Assembly: GCA_002702065.1 (NCBI GenBank)
Contig: NZXX01000002.1
Location: 930,001-994,000, forward strand
Origin: Anaerolineaceae bacterium
GTDB lineage: Bacteria; Chloroflexota; Anaerolineae; Aggregatilineales; Phototrophicaceae
Direction: 5' to 3'
Length of the DNA: 64,000 nt
Position numbers and translations under genes: made by a program. Below the pieces are notes generated by a model that saw only the letters and a program-made list of their open reading frames with translations, was not told where the DNA came from and did no database searches. Below are positions 1-8,560 of this stretch, one piece after another; position 1 is the first letter of the stretch, and every line of letters begins with the position of its first letter.

Positions 1-562
1 GTTGCTGCGGTTCGACCACCACATCACCCACGGCTTCTGCTTCACGGATGGCGTCAGCAGCGTTCAGCACCGTTGGATCGCCGTTGAATGTCACCTGATG
101 AACCTGCCAGGCGGAACTGTATCCGTCGTCGTTGGGAACATGGCTGACGACCGGGTACTGATCACCCGCACCATTGGTGAACGTGTATAGCTGTGAGGTA
201 GCGCCTTCAACCGACAGCGCCGCGTTGAGCAGCGGCACATGCACCAGCCTGTTGGCGGCGGCAAAATCCGCATCCGACGCGTCGGTACGGATATAGTAGA
301 CATTCTCGCCATTGTGCCAGGCCTGATGCAGGCGGAAATTGACCCAGCCAAAGGCACCTGCCCATGCATCACTGGTCAGCGCGAAGCCCAACACATCGCC
401 TATCAGAAGCTCAACATCCGGGCTGGTGTGCATGGTCTCGTCGCCCAGATGCCTGTCCTTCCGGTTCCCGGCCAAGGCCAGCGGTAAACCTGCGTTGGCG
501 AGCAAGGAGGCGCCCGCGCCAATCCCCAAATGACGCAAAAACTGGCGTCGTGTCTGTTTCAT
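1..562 (-). CDS. Tat-exported protein of unknown function (partial, C-terminus outside window)
   Basis: The reading frame is open from the ATG at 562 to the window edge, giving the first 187 residues. The N-terminus carries a twin-arginine signal (TRRQFLRHLGIGAG, residues 4-17) followed by a short hydrophobic stretch, so export of a folded protein is expected. AGGAG lies 8 nt before the ATG. The mature part has a compact domain with FGWVNFRLHQAW and NVYYIRTDASD; it resembles small secreted domains of unknown function seen in Chloroflexota and archaea, but I cannot name a function. It follows the DUF3179 gene on the same strand, behind a terminator and with its own promoter, and that promoter matches the one of the DUF3179 gene. 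Confidence 0.75.
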   Translation of the reverse strand, partial: MKQTRRQFLRHLGIGAGASLLANAGLPLALAGNRKDRHLGDETMHTSPDVELLIGDVLGFALTSDAWAGAFGWVNFRLHQAWHNGENVYYIRTDASDADFAAANRLVHVPLLNAALSVEGATSQLYTFTNGAGDQYPVVSHVPNDDGYSSAWQVHQVTFNGDPTVLNAADAIREAEAVGDVVVEPQQ

Positions 563-612
563 GATCGTTTCTCCTCTACCAATAATCTGTTTGGAAAATG
601 CCCGGCAGTTTT

Positions 613-679
613 ACGGTATTGGAAAAGTGACCTGTGGTGCGCAAAAGGATAAGCGGGCAAATACCGAAGATTTGCCGAA
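613..679 (-). promoter_or_regulatory. Composite promoter/operator of the Tat-protein gene
   Basis: CCGAAGATTTGCCGAA at 664-679 contains two CCGAA units 11 bp apart. CAAAAGGA lies at 642-649 and a -10-like TACCGT (minus strand) at 613-618. The same three blocks occur at identical mutual distances before the DUF3179 gene (2119-2185). Direct repeats spaced by one helical turn are typical of OmpR/PhoB-family regulators; an OmpR-type regulator is encoded at 4751-5545. The link to that regulator is inference. Confidence 0.55.
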
Positions 680-834
680 GGGTGTTCAGGCGACCAGTTT
701 GGAACAGACCAAACGGGTACTGGAACGGCTCCGGCCTGAACCAGATCGACATGACCTGAAAGCGGGACAGCGGACCTGCGCCAGACCTTTGACCTTATTG
801 GCCGACTTGTGGGGCTCTAGGGGTTGGCTTAACG

Positions 835-870
835 AAAAAGAGGGGTGGATGATTGGTCAACCCACCCCTC
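835..870 (-). terminator. Rho-independent terminator of the DUF3179 gene
   Basis: GAGGGGTGG (840-848) and CCACCCCTC (862-870) form a 9-bp GC-rich stem with a 13-nt loop. Reading the minus strand, the stem is followed by TCTTTTTCG. It sits 31 nt after the stop codon of the DUF3179 gene. The rest of the stretch 563-900 holds only the promoter element at 613-679. Confidence 0.8.
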
Positions 871-900
871 GAAAGCGTCGCGTATGTTCTTTGAATATCG

Positions 901-2094
901 CTATTCGGCTTCAGAACTGTAGATCGCGGTATCCGGCTGGAAGGCGGCCCAGGCGAACCAGAAGTGCGGGTAGGCAAACTGCTGCTGCAGCTGGCTGCCG
1001 GTCAGTTCACCAGCCGTCGCCGTGCCAAATATATTCCAGGTGCTGTCCGTCTGGTCATCGAGAATGGCGCCGCTTTCATTGACCCGGAATGTCAAGGTTT
1101 GCCCGTCCAGCTCGCGGCCAAACAGCGCCGCCATGCCGACATCGCGCGAGTCATCAATGCTGGATTGATCGAGGGCGCTGGTCGCGCCGGGCTGCCAGAT
1201 CGCCACCACATCCTCACCGCCCACGGTATCATTGATAACGATCGAGTCGGCCAGCACCGGGAATGGATAGGCAATCGCCTCGCCGCCGATGACCCCGGCG
1301 AGCACGCGTTCGGTGGGGAACAGGCGATCATCGGTCTGCCCTTGAAACAGGAATGGACGTTCGCTGCTGTCGTAACCGACATAGGGGTTGCGGCCATAAT
1401 CGCCGCGCGGCCCTTGCAGGACTTCACCAGCCGGATATTGTTCCGCAAACGCACCGAAGCCGACAACCTGCGATGGTAACAGGGTGAGCTGCTGGCCGGT
1501 GTATGCGCCGACGATGCCGGTGCCGGTGAACTGCTGCCACCAGCTCTGGGTCTGATCATCCCACATAATCAGGTCGCTGTTGCGCAGCAGCCCCGAAACG
1601 CCAAAGCGCAGCGTCTCGCCATCGACGCGGCGATCAAAGACGATGGCGCTGTTACACAATGGGCAAAACGTGACAGCCACCGGCACCTTACCAATGACAT
1701 CATTGGCAATTTCATGCCGGGTTAAGACCGCCAGCGGGTAGGCGCGGGCTATGCCGTCGACTTCCAGCGCAATGACGGGTGACTGCGGCTGTAACCACCG
1801 GGACGCGGCGTCGAGCGACTCAAAGCGTGGGTTATCAATCGGTGGAATGCCATCACGCGGAACACCACCGGAGATAATTTCGTCAAACACACCGTCCTGA
1901 TGCTGGCAGAAATCGGTCTTATTCCACACCTGCACGATCTGGCTGGTATCGAATGGCGGATCATCGCAACTGAGCTGGGCATGGACGACGGTTGCTGCTT
2001 CGCCGGGCCAGAAGCTGCTCACGCCGATAACTAATACCAGCACCACCAGTCCATAAACAATACTCCACTGCCGGAGAATAGCCTTCACCATCAT
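901..2094 (-). CDS. DUF3179 domain-containing exported protein
   Basis: The 397-residue product has a hydrophobic N-terminal segment (about residues 8-27) that should act as signal peptide or anchor, then a DUF3179 domain. The family's cysteine signature is visible as TFCPLCNSAIVFDRR, with a preceding ARAYPLAVLTRHEIAND block and later GIVGAYTGQQL and YGRNPYVGYD. The function of DUF3179 is not established; the CPLC pair could bind metal or be redox active (inference). I chose the ATG at 2094 because GAAAGGA stands 6 nt upstream; a further upstream start at 2148 has no comparable site. The promoter carries CCGAA direct repeats shared with the Tat-protein gene downstream. The gene is divergent from the FIST-kinase-regulator operon. 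Confidence 0.85.
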   Translation of the reverse strand: MMVKAILRQWSIVYGLVVLVLVIGVSSFWPGEAATVVHAQLSCDDPPFDTSQIVQVWNKTDFCQHQDGVFDEIISGGVPRDGIPPIDNPRFESLDAASRWLQPQSPVIALEVDGIARAYPLAVLTRHEIANDVIGKVPVAVTFCPLCNSAIVFDRRVDGETLRFGVSGLLRNSDLIMWDDQTQSWWQQFTGTGIVGAYTGQQLTLLPSQVVGFGAFAEQYPAGEVLQGPRGDYGRNPYVGYDSSERPFLFQGQTDDRLFPTERVLAGVIGGEAIAYPFPVLADSIVINDTVGGEDVVAIWQPGATSALDQSSIDDSRDVGMAALFGRELDGQTLTFRVNESGAILDDQTDSTWNIFGTATAGELTGSQLQQQFAYPHFWFAWAAFQPDTAIYSSEAE

Positions 2095-2118
2095 CCAAAT
2101 CCTTTCAATTGCTTCATT

Positions 2119-2185
2119 ACTGTAAACGATTGCGCGGGGAAACGGCACAAAAGGAACGCCCGAAAAACGCCGAAGATTTGCCGAA
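2119..2185 (-). promoter_or_regulatory. Activator-type promoter of the DUF3179 gene
   Basis: On the minus strand TGCCGT (2142-2147) and TACAGT (2119-2124) are 17 bp apart, a weak -35 with a fair -10. Just upstream are three CCGAA units at 2160, 2170 and 2181, spaced 10 and 11 bp. CAAAAGGA (2148-2155) and CCGAAGATTTGCCGAA (2170-2185) are exactly as far apart as in the element at 613-679. Such a site next to a poor -35 suggests activation. Confidence 0.55.
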
Positions 2186-2284
2186 TATTGAGGATAGGCT
2201 CATCTTTTTCCTTTACACTGAGGGTTGAAGCGGCAAGCCCATTGCCCTTCGCCGGATGACAGGGATGGAGACCGGGAGCGTGAC

Positions 2285-3457
2285 TTGAACACAACAATCG
2301 GCGTCGGTTTGAGCGATGGACGAGACGGCTATTCGTGCGGGCAGCAGGCGGTGGATGCGGCGCGGCAGGCATTTGGCAGCGCAACGGTATCACTGGCACT
2401 GCTATTCACGTCGCATCCCCGACCGGATGAAGTCCTCAAAGGCGTGAACGCGGCGTTAGGTAACGTGCCTCTGATTGGGGCGACCTCCGCCGGGCAATAT
2501 TCACATGAAGGGTATGTTGAGCAGGGGGCGGGGGTTATGCTCATCCAGAGCGACCACATCCAGTTTCATCCAACGGTCTACCGGCAGCGGTTGTTCGGCG
2601 GGCGCAAACTGCTCGGCAAATTGCGAGGTATCGCGAAGGATGGGTTGGGCAGCGCGAACCAGCACCGGGCACTGATGCTTTTCCCGGACGATCGCTCTAT
2701 GAATCTGGATTCTGTAGTCGACCGGGCGATGACGGAAACCGCGATGTTATACGATATTCTGGGCGGGCCGGGGCCAACCACCCACGATACGCCGCCGCGC
2801 CCACCGGCAGTGTTTCATAATAAGCGGCTGATCCATTCAGGCCTGAGTGGGGCGGAAATCCTCAGCCAGTCGCCGCTAGGGATGGCCCTCGCCAATGGCT
2901 GGACACCGCTCAGCGGACCCTACCGCGTGACCCAGACCGATGCCCGCCGCATCATCAAGCTGGATGGACGTCCGAGTTGGGAGGTGTATGAAGACTTCCT
3001 GACCGAGCGTGCACTAGCGTATACCGCCGAAACACTGCCACGCATCCTGCTGAATCACCCGATTGGCGTGTGCGAAGATGGTGATTGTAAAGTCAGTGTC
3101 CTGATGGGGTTTGACGACGATGGGGCGCTGAAGGTGACATCGCCACCGGCTGAAGGCCAGTTGATTCATATTCTGGCGACGGAACCCGATGCCATGGTCA
3201 CAGCCGCCGAACGCGCCATTGAGCACGCGACACAACGGCTAAGCGCCAAACCACGCGCCGGGGCGCTGTTTATTGACTGCATGTCCACCGGCTGGGTGCT
3301 GGAGGACGCCTATCCCCGGCAGCGTGCCGCCGTCCAATCGAGCCTGGGCGATGTGCCGTTTCTGGGCTTTCGCAGTCATGGTGTGCTGGCACGTTTGCAG
3401 GGCCAGACCGCCGGACATTTCGAATGCTCTGTTGGCGCGTGTCTGCTGCCGGCATAG
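2285..3457 (+). CDS. FIST domain sensor protein
   Basis: The product (390 residues) is a stand-alone FIST_N/FIST_C sensory protein. The N-terminal half starts TTIGVGLSDGRDGY and has NVPLIGATSAGQYSHEG; the C-terminal half has GALFIDCMSTGW and VPFLGFRSHGVLA, the usual end of FIST_C. FIST domains are proposed to bind small ligands, possibly amino acids. No membrane segment is visible, so it should be cytoplasmic. A TTG start at 2285 is chosen because GGGAG lies 6 nt upstream; an earlier TTG at 2225 has its purine-rich stretch directly abutting it. The gene ends 2 nt before the histidine kinase start, and the two with the response regulator form one signalling operon. The partner relation is inferred from position. 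Confidence 0.85.
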   Translation: MNTTIGVGLSDGRDGYSCGQQAVDAARQAFGSATVSLALLFTSHPRPDEVLKGVNAALGNVPLIGATSAGQYSHEGYVEQGAGVMLIQSDHIQFHPTVYRQRLFGGRKLLGKLRGIAKDGLGSANQHRALMLFPDDRSMNLDSVVDRAMTETAMLYDILGGPGPTTHDTPPRPPAVFHNKRLIHSGLSGAEILSQSPLGMALANGWTPLSGPYRVTQTDARRIIKLDGRPSWEVYEDFLTERALAYTAETLPRILLNHPIGVCEDGDCKVSVLMGFDDDGALKVTSPPAEGQLIHILATEPDAMVTAAERAIEHATQRLSAKPRAGALFIDCMSTGWVLEDAYPRQRAAVQSSLGDVPFLGFRSHGVLARLQGQTAGHFECSVGACLLPA

Positions 3458-3459
3458 AG

Positions 3460-4761
3460 ATGGCATGGCCTATGGACGAACTTGCTCTCACCCTCGCCAA
3501 TCTATTCTGCGCCGCTGATGCGGACCAGGCTGCTGCTCGTACGCTGTTGGCCTGGGCGCAGCTGACCCAACCGCATTGGGCCTGCCTGCTGTTTTGGGAT
3601 GCCGAACTGGGTCGCTACATTATCGGGGATACGTGGCTGCCCGCAATGAGCAGCATGGATGCACCGACCTTGCGCCGCCATGTCCTCAAAGTGGCCCAGC
3701 AGCATGACCCGGCCACCGCTGGTACCCCTGAACCCGGTTTCTTTTACCAGCCGCTGAATACGCCGGATCAGCATGTGGGTGCGTTGTGTGCCGGGCTTGA
3801 TCAGGTCCCCGCTGCGACGGATGAGTATGGTTTGCTGGTGAATTGCACGGCGCGTGCCCTGTACACCAGCACGCGACTGGAACAGGCCGACCAGGTACAG
3901 CAGCAGCTTGAAGCGGAGCGCGCCCGGCTCGAACAGCTCTTGCAGGCGGTCGAGCAGCAGCAGCGCACGATTGACCAGCTTCTACTGGCGGAACGTCAGC
4001 TGTCGGCCTCGCTAGAAGCCAAAGTCGAGGAGCGGACGGCGGCCCTGCACGCGGCTCAGGCGCGGTTGATTCAGTCGGAAAAACTGGCGGTGATCGGCCA
4101 GCTGGCCAGTTCGCTGGCGCATGAACTCAATAACCCGCTTCAGGCCATTCAAAGCGGTCTGGGGTTGATCATGAGCGAGGTTGATTCGAAGGGTTCGCCG
4201 CGAATGCACGCGGACCTCAGTACGATTCAGCAGGAACTGGAACGCATCGAATCGATCTTTCATCAGATGCTTGACTTCTATCGGCCAGTCTCGTTTGAAT
4301 TTGTTCCGCTCGACCTGAACGCGATCTGCGAGGGTGTGCGCGTATTGCTGCGCAAGCGCTTGCAGGAGACGCATATCACGCTGGTGCTGGAACTGGCGGC
4401 GAACCTGCCGCTGACGTGTGGCGATAGCAACCAGATCAAACAAATTCTGATTAATCTGATCCTCAATGCTGACGAAGCGCTGGCACCAGATGGCGGTACC
4501 ATTGCGCTGCGTACGACCAGCGACGGTCAGACGGTGTGTCTGAGCGTCAGCGACGACGGCCCCGGCATCGATCCGCAGCATCAGGCCCGCCTGTTCGAGC
4601 CGTTGTTCACCACCAAAACGCGTGGTCTGGGGTTGGGCCTCGCCATTTCGCAGGAGATCGCCCAGCGACATGATGGCTCCATCACAGCGCACAGCACGCC
4701 GGATCAGGGGACAACGTTTACGGTCAGGCTGCCGGTGAGGAGGCACTGTCATGACGAATAA
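3460..4761 (+). CDS. Soluble histidine kinase
   Basis: The protein (433 residues from ATG 3460) has an N-terminal GAF-like sensory part (about 10-135), a Gln/Glu-rich coiled coil (about 140-200), a HisKA domain with His221 in SLAHELNNPLQAI, and a HATPase_c domain with ILINLILNADEAL (N box), DDGPGI (G1) and GLGLGLAIS (G2). There are no membrane helices. HELNNP kinases of this type usually phosphorylate a cognate regulator, here the next gene, which overlaps by 11 bp. A weak start context leaves ATG 3472 as an alternative. Being directly downstream of a FIST protein, it may receive its signal from that protein or through its own N-terminal domain (inference). Confidence 0.9.
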   Translation: MAWPMDELALTLANLFCAADADQAAARTLLAWAQLTQPHWACLLFWDAELGRYIIGDTWLPAMSSMDAPTLRRHVLKVAQQHDPATAGTPEPGFFYQPLNTPDQHVGALCAGLDQVPAATDEYGLLVNCTARALYTSTRLEQADQVQQQLEAERARLEQLLQAVEQQQRTIDQLLLAERQLSASLEAKVEERTAALHAAQARLIQSEKLAVIGQLASSLAHELNNPLQAIQSGLGLIMSEVDSKGSPRMHADLSTIQQELERIESIFHQMLDFYRPVSFEFVPLDLNAICEGVRVLLRKRLQETHITLVLELAANLPLTCGDSNQIKQILINLILNADEALAPDGGTIALRTTSDGQTVCLSVSDDGPGIDPQHQARLFEPLFTTKTRGLGLGLAISQEIAQRHDGSITAHSTPDQGTTFTVRLPVRRHCHDE

Positions 4762-5545
4762 TCGCATCCTGGTGGTTGATGACGAACCGGCCATTCGCAG
4801 TTTTCTGGTGCGGGTGCTGGAGCAGGCTGGCTACGAGGTGCAGGCGGCCAATGACGGACGTGAAGCGCTGGCACGGCTGGAGACGGCTCCGTATGATCTG
4901 CTGCTGACGGACATTAAAATGGACCATCTGGACGGCGTTGAACTGCTTCAGGCGGCGCGCAATCGCTATCCGGACCTGGCGGTGATTCTGCTCACCGGCC
5001 ATGCGACCGTCCCGTCGGCCATCACGGCCCTGCGCGAAGGTGCTTATGATTATCTGCTCAAGCCCGTCAAAAATGAAGAAATTGTCGCTACCGTAGCGGC
5101 GGGTCTGCATGAGCGTGACCGTCAGCAGCGGCGGGATCGTCTGGAAGCAATCGCCGTTCAATTAGCCGATACGGTCCGGTTGGACAATCACGACACAGAT
5201 GAGCCGCCGAATCGGATGGTGGTTTCTGGCATGCTCAAACTGGATACCGCTGCCTATCGCGCCTGGCTGGGTGACCAACCACTGGACCTTACGCCAACTG
5301 AATTTCGGCTGCTGCTGGAACTCATGCGGGTGCCGGGCGTGGTGCTGGACTACATTAAACTGGTGCAGGCGGCCTGTGGGTACACCTGTGCGCGGCACGA
5401 AGCGCGCGAGATTATCGGCACACACGTCCTCAATCTGCGTCAGAAGTTGGGCATTGAAACCGGCCAGCCCCATTATGTCGAGTCGGTACGCGGCGTGGGC
5501 TATCGGCTGATTCCGCCCGAAGAATCCGCTTCTGCACAGCAATAA
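4751..5545 (+). CDS. Response regulator, receiver plus OmpR-type winged helix
   Basis: Residues 1-120 form a receiver with VVDDE (D10-D11), phospho-acceptor D54 in LLTDIKM, and a conserved Lys in LLKPVK. An intermediate stretch (125-165) leads to a winged-helix domain with LTPTEFRLLLELM and VESVRGVGYRL, the OmpR/PhoB signature. It is translated from an ATG behind GTGAGGAGG inside the kinase gene, suggesting translational coupling. OmpR-type dimers bind direct repeats about 11 bp apart; repeats of exactly that kind precede the two minus-strand genes to the left, which makes them candidate targets. The gene ends 33 bp before the convergent MFS gene and no clear terminator is visible between them. 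Confidence 0.9.
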   Translation: MTNNRILVVDDEPAIRSFLVRVLEQAGYEVQAANDGREALARLETAPYDLLLTDIKMDHLDGVELLQAARNRYPDLAVILLTGHATVPSAITALREGAYDYLLKPVKNEEIVATVAAGLHERDRQQRRDRLEAIAVQLADTVRLDNHDTDEPPNRMVVSGMLKLDTAAYRAWLGDQPLDLTPTEFRLLLELMRVPGVVLDYIKLVQAACGYTCARHEAREIIGTHVLNLRQKLGIETGQPHYVESVRGVGYRLIPPEESASAQQ

Positions 5546-5578
5546 CCCTGACCAAGCATCCATAATCGCGCCTCACGA

Positions 5579-6856
5579 TCAGAGCGCTTGCTCCGTTGCA
5601 GGCCTGCCCGCCCCGGCAATGCTGTGGATCGTGCCGGTGTTTTCGCGCCGGGAAAGAAAGACCACCGCGGTCGCAGCGACGGCGAGCAGCGCCACCGCCC
5701 ACAGCACCGGTTGGTAATGTCCCGCCCGGTCATAGAGCAGACTGGCCGCCAGCGGCGCTGTGGTGCCGGCGAGGGTGAGAAAGAGCGCCATGACGCTGGA
5801 GATGCGGCCATAGTGGGCGACCCCGTACAGCTCCGCCAGAATGGAGGGGCGCGCCAGTGTCACGGCACCCTGCGCGGCGCCAAACAGGAGAATGAATGCC
5901 CCGATGATGATGCCGGTCTGGCCCATCAGCAGGACGGATAACGCGACGGCCTGAAGCCCGAACACGCCGATGACGATCACACGGCTGGAAAAGCGGTGAT
6001 CAAGCGGCGCGAAAATGACACGCCCGACGACCTGCATAATGCCAATGCCACCGGTCGCCAGCGCCGCTGTACTGGACTCGATGCCGGTTTCAATCAGGAA
6101 GGGGATGAAGTGCACGCGAATCGCTGCTGCGGACAGCGAAATCAGGCCAAAGCTCAGGGTCAGCAGCCAGAAGGTGCGCCCGCGCAAGGCATCGCGGAAC
6201 TGGACTCCAGGCAGTGATTTCAGCGGTTCATCCTGAGAGATCGCTACGCCGTCCGGCTGCAAACCCAAATCTGCTGGACGCCCCCGTAACATGAGGGCAT
6301 GCAGCGGAATCGTCATGCAGGCCAGGAACAGGCCGAGAATGAGTACCGCTGTCCGCCAGTCGAATTCCCGCAGCAGCGCGTCCGCCAGTGGCAGGAAGAT
6401 GGTACTTGCCAGCCCGGCAGCAAACGTCACGACGGCCAATGCGGTGCTGCGCCGCCGCTGAAACCACTGGGCTATTACCGCAAATGCAGGCTCGTAGAGG
6501 ACTGCCGCCGCGCAGACGCCCAACCCGGCCCAGATCAGATAAAAGACGGTGCGCGTCGTCACCATTGACCATGCGATCACCAGCAGTGCTGCGCCTATGG
6601 AACCGACCGTCATCAGCTTTCGCGGCCCATGTTTGTCGATCCATGCGCCCACCGGGAAAGCCATCGCACCCGCCACCAGCCACATCAGGGAAAACCCGGC
6701 GGTCAGGTCCGCCCGTGACCAGCCGAGGTCGCGTTCCATAGGTGTGAGGAAAACCGAAAACGAATAATAGATGATCCCCCAGGAGATGGTTTCGGTGACG
6801 GCCAGCGTGATGGCGAGATACCATCCATAGTACGGTTTCGGGCGAATGCTCTGCAT
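5579..6856 (-). CDS. MFS transporter in the ArsR-controlled operon
   Basis: The 425-residue protein has about twelve hydrophobic segments and MFS features such as GAWIDKHGPRKLM in the loop between helices 2 and 3. It begins YYGWYLAITLAVTETISWG, like the monocarboxylate/oxalate-formate type MFS branch (family inference). It is the last gene of an operon headed by a cysteine-rich ArsR repressor and a flavoprotein, so its likely task is export of an arsenic, antimony or other soft-metal compound or of the flavoprotein's product. No arsenite pump of the ArsB/Acr3 type or arsenate reductase is nearby. Substrate assignment is inference only. Start ATG 6856 has a modest GGAAAAG upstream. Confidence 0.8.
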   Translation of the reverse strand: MQSIRPKPYYGWYLAITLAVTETISWGIIYYSFSVFLTPMERDLGWSRADLTAGFSLMWLVAGAMAFPVGAWIDKHGPRKLMTVGSIGAALLVIAWSMVTTRTVFYLIWAGLGVCAAAVLYEPAFAVIAQWFQRRRSTALAVVTFAAGLASTIFLPLADALLREFDWRTAVLILGLFLACMTIPLHALMLRGRPADLGLQPDGVAISQDEPLKSLPGVQFRDALRGRTFWLLTLSFGLISLSAAAIRVHFIPFLIETGIESSTAALATGGIGIMQVVGRVIFAPLDHRFSSRVIVIGVFGLQAVALSVLLMGQTGIIIGAFILLFGAAQGAVTLARPSILAELYGVAHYGRISSVMALFLTLAGTTAPLAASLLYDRAGHYQPVLWAVALLAVAATAVVFLSRRENTGTIHSIAGAGRPATEQAL

Positions 6857-6897
6857 GCAGACTTTTCCAATGCAATGTGTCAGCGAATAAATGTACG

Positions 6898-6925
6898 AGG
6901 CTGTGACCAGGGACGATCACAGCCT
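6898..6925 (-). terminator. Hairpin between flavoprotein and MFS genes
   Basis: AGGCTGTGA and TCACAGCCT form a perfect 9-bp stem with a 10-nt loop. Downstream on the minus strand there is only a weak T-rich stretch (ATTTATT), so it may be a partial terminator or an mRNA stability element that lowers MFS expression relative to the flavoprotein. Confidence 0.45.
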
Positions 6926-6946
6926 TGATATGACGGCCTTATGACA

Positions 6947-8428
6947 CTATGAACAGCAGTCGCTGTCACAGCCGCAGGTCGTTGACTTGACTCCATCGCT
7001 GCAACAGGTGTCGTCGCAACCACACGCACGAGTCGCGGTCTGTAACCCAACTGGCTGCAAGGCTGCTTCCAGCGCAGACGGTTGCAATTTTAACCCGTTA
7101 ATGGGAATAGCGGACACCGACAACAACGCGGGCTGGCTGCTGGTTGTCCCACAGCAAGCCGCGCCTTCGCCTGCCAGGTCCGTGCTGCACACACCGGTTT
7201 CCGGCAGGTTCAGCTGGACATCGTGGGCCGCTTCCCAGTCGCCCACCAGCGCAGCCACCACTGAACGGACCTGTTCATAACCGGTTGCCAGCAGAAACGT
7301 CGGTGCGCGACCATAACTTTTCATGCCGACGATATAAAAGTCTTTCTCCGGCTGCCGCAGTTCGGCTTCACCATGAGGCCGCACCGTGCCACAGCTGTGG
7401 ATATTCGGGTCAATCATGGGGCCGAGTTCGCGCGTGCTTTCCAGCGCCGGGTCCAGGTCGAGCCGCAGTTCGCGCAGCATGTCGAGGTCCGGTCGGGCGC
7501 CGGTTGTGGCGATGATCTCGTCAACCGGGACCGACGTTGTTCCAGCTGGCGTTTCCCCGATGACATTGATGCCATCCGCCGCTGCCGCAATCTCACGTAC
7601 CCGGAACGGTGAGACGATTTGAATGTCCCCGGCATCCACATGGGCCTTGATGCGCCCGCCAAGCTGGCCGCGCGCTGGCAGCGCATCATCTTCGCCGCCG
7701 CCATACACTTGCCTCATGTTGGTGCCACGCATCGCCCAGATAATCGACGTATCCGCAAAAACCTTTTTAAGCTGTGCCAGTTCCAGCAGCGCGTTGATCG
7801 CCGAATGACCACTGCCGACAACGAGCACCCGCTGACTGGCATAGCGGTCACGCTGTTTGCCGAGGATATCCGGGATGCCATAGTAAATATGCTGGGCGTG
7901 GCGTTTTTCCCCGATGGCTGGCAGCCCACCGGACCCCAGCGGGTTGGGTTGATGCCATGTGCCGGAAGCATCAATCACGGCGCGGGCTTCGATCAGCGCT
8001 TCATTCTGATTGTCACACATCACATGCAAGACAAAGGGCGCGTCGTCCCGCCCGGAATCTTTCATCTTGTCGATATGGCGGCGGCTGACAGCGATCACCC
8101 GCGCATTCAGGTGAATGTGCTGCCGCACCGCTGGCAGTTGGCTGAATGGCACAAGATAGCGGTCGACCAATGCGTGACCGGTTGGCAGCTCCTTGAGAGG
8201 CGGCATCTGCCAGCCGTTGGCTTCCAACAAGCGGACCGATGCGCCATCGACGGTGAACTCCCAGGGCGAAAACATGCGCACGTGACCCCAGTTACGGATA
8301 TTGGCGCCGATGGCTGACCCGGCCTCAAAAACGATCGGGGTTTCGCCACGCTCAATGAGATGGGCAGCGGCTGCCAGCCCGACAGGCCCTGCACCAATCA
8401 CGGCGACGGGTAATGTTTGTGCTTCCAT
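6947..8428 (-). CDS. FAD/NAD(P)-binding oxidoreductase with duplicated cysteine tail
   Basis: The product has 493 residues. VIGAGPVGLAAAAHL near the N-terminus is the FAD-binding Rossmann fold, VLVVGSGHSAINALLELA the NAD(P)-binding one, and ATTGARPD the usual central linker, as in flavin monooxygenases/ArsO-like proteins. The last about 80 residues are unusual: a GVCSTD block with a Cys-Cys pair, then two copies of CGCDxxCC in the final 25 residues (eight cysteines). Such clusters can bind soft metals. AAGGAGA 6 nt before ATG 8428 fixes the start. A copy of the ArsR operator lies 85 bp upstream, so the gene can be controlled separately from arsR. A role in sensing, trapping or oxidising arsenic/antimony species is inference from context. 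Confidence 0.85.
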   Translation of the reverse strand: MEAQTLPVAVIGAGPVGLAAAAHLIERGETPIVFEAGSAIGANIRNWGHVRMFSPWEFTVDGASVRLLEANGWQMPPLKELPTGHALVDRYLVPFSQLPAVRQHIHLNARVIAVSRRHIDKMKDSGRDDAPFVLHVMCDNQNEALIEARAVIDASGTWHQPNPLGSGGLPAIGEKRHAQHIYYGIPDILGKQRDRYASQRVLVVGSGHSAINALLELAQLKKVFADTSIIWAMRGTNMRQVYGGGEDDALPARGQLGGRIKAHVDAGDIQIVSPFRVREIAAAADGINVIGETPAGTTSVPVDEIIATTGARPDLDMLRELRLDLDPALESTRELGPMIDPNIHSCGTVRPHGEAELRQPEKDFYIVGMKSYGRAPTFLLATGYEQVRSVVAALVGDWEAAHDVQLNLPETGVCSTDLAGEGAACCGTTSSQPALLSVSAIPINGLKLQPSALEAALQPVGLQTATRACGCDDTCCSDGVKSTTCGCDSDCCS

Positions 8429-8512
8429 CGATAATCTCCTTCCGACACAATCTTGCACCGTACCATGTTCATGACTGGTACAGCCGGTAGCGATAGGGGG
8501 TGTTTCGTCTTT

Positions 8513-8528
8513 ATCGTAAAAATACGAT
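8513..8528 (-). promoter_or_regulatory. Second ArsR operator, before the flavoprotein gene
   Basis: ATCGTAAAAATACGAT is a perfect inverted repeat (arms ATCGTA/TACGAT) and is the exact reverse complement of the site at 8871-8886 in front of the repressor gene. It lies in the 132-bp gap between the repressor stop and the flavoprotein start. Confidence 0.75.
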
Positions 8529-8560
8529 AAAAGGCGCAAAAAAGAGAGGCGAAGATCGCC

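Noticed and set aside
561-1082. Plus-strand frame of 173 codons at the left end
   Set aside because: It runs over the promoter, the terminator hairpin and the antisense of the DUF3179 gene, and has no family features.
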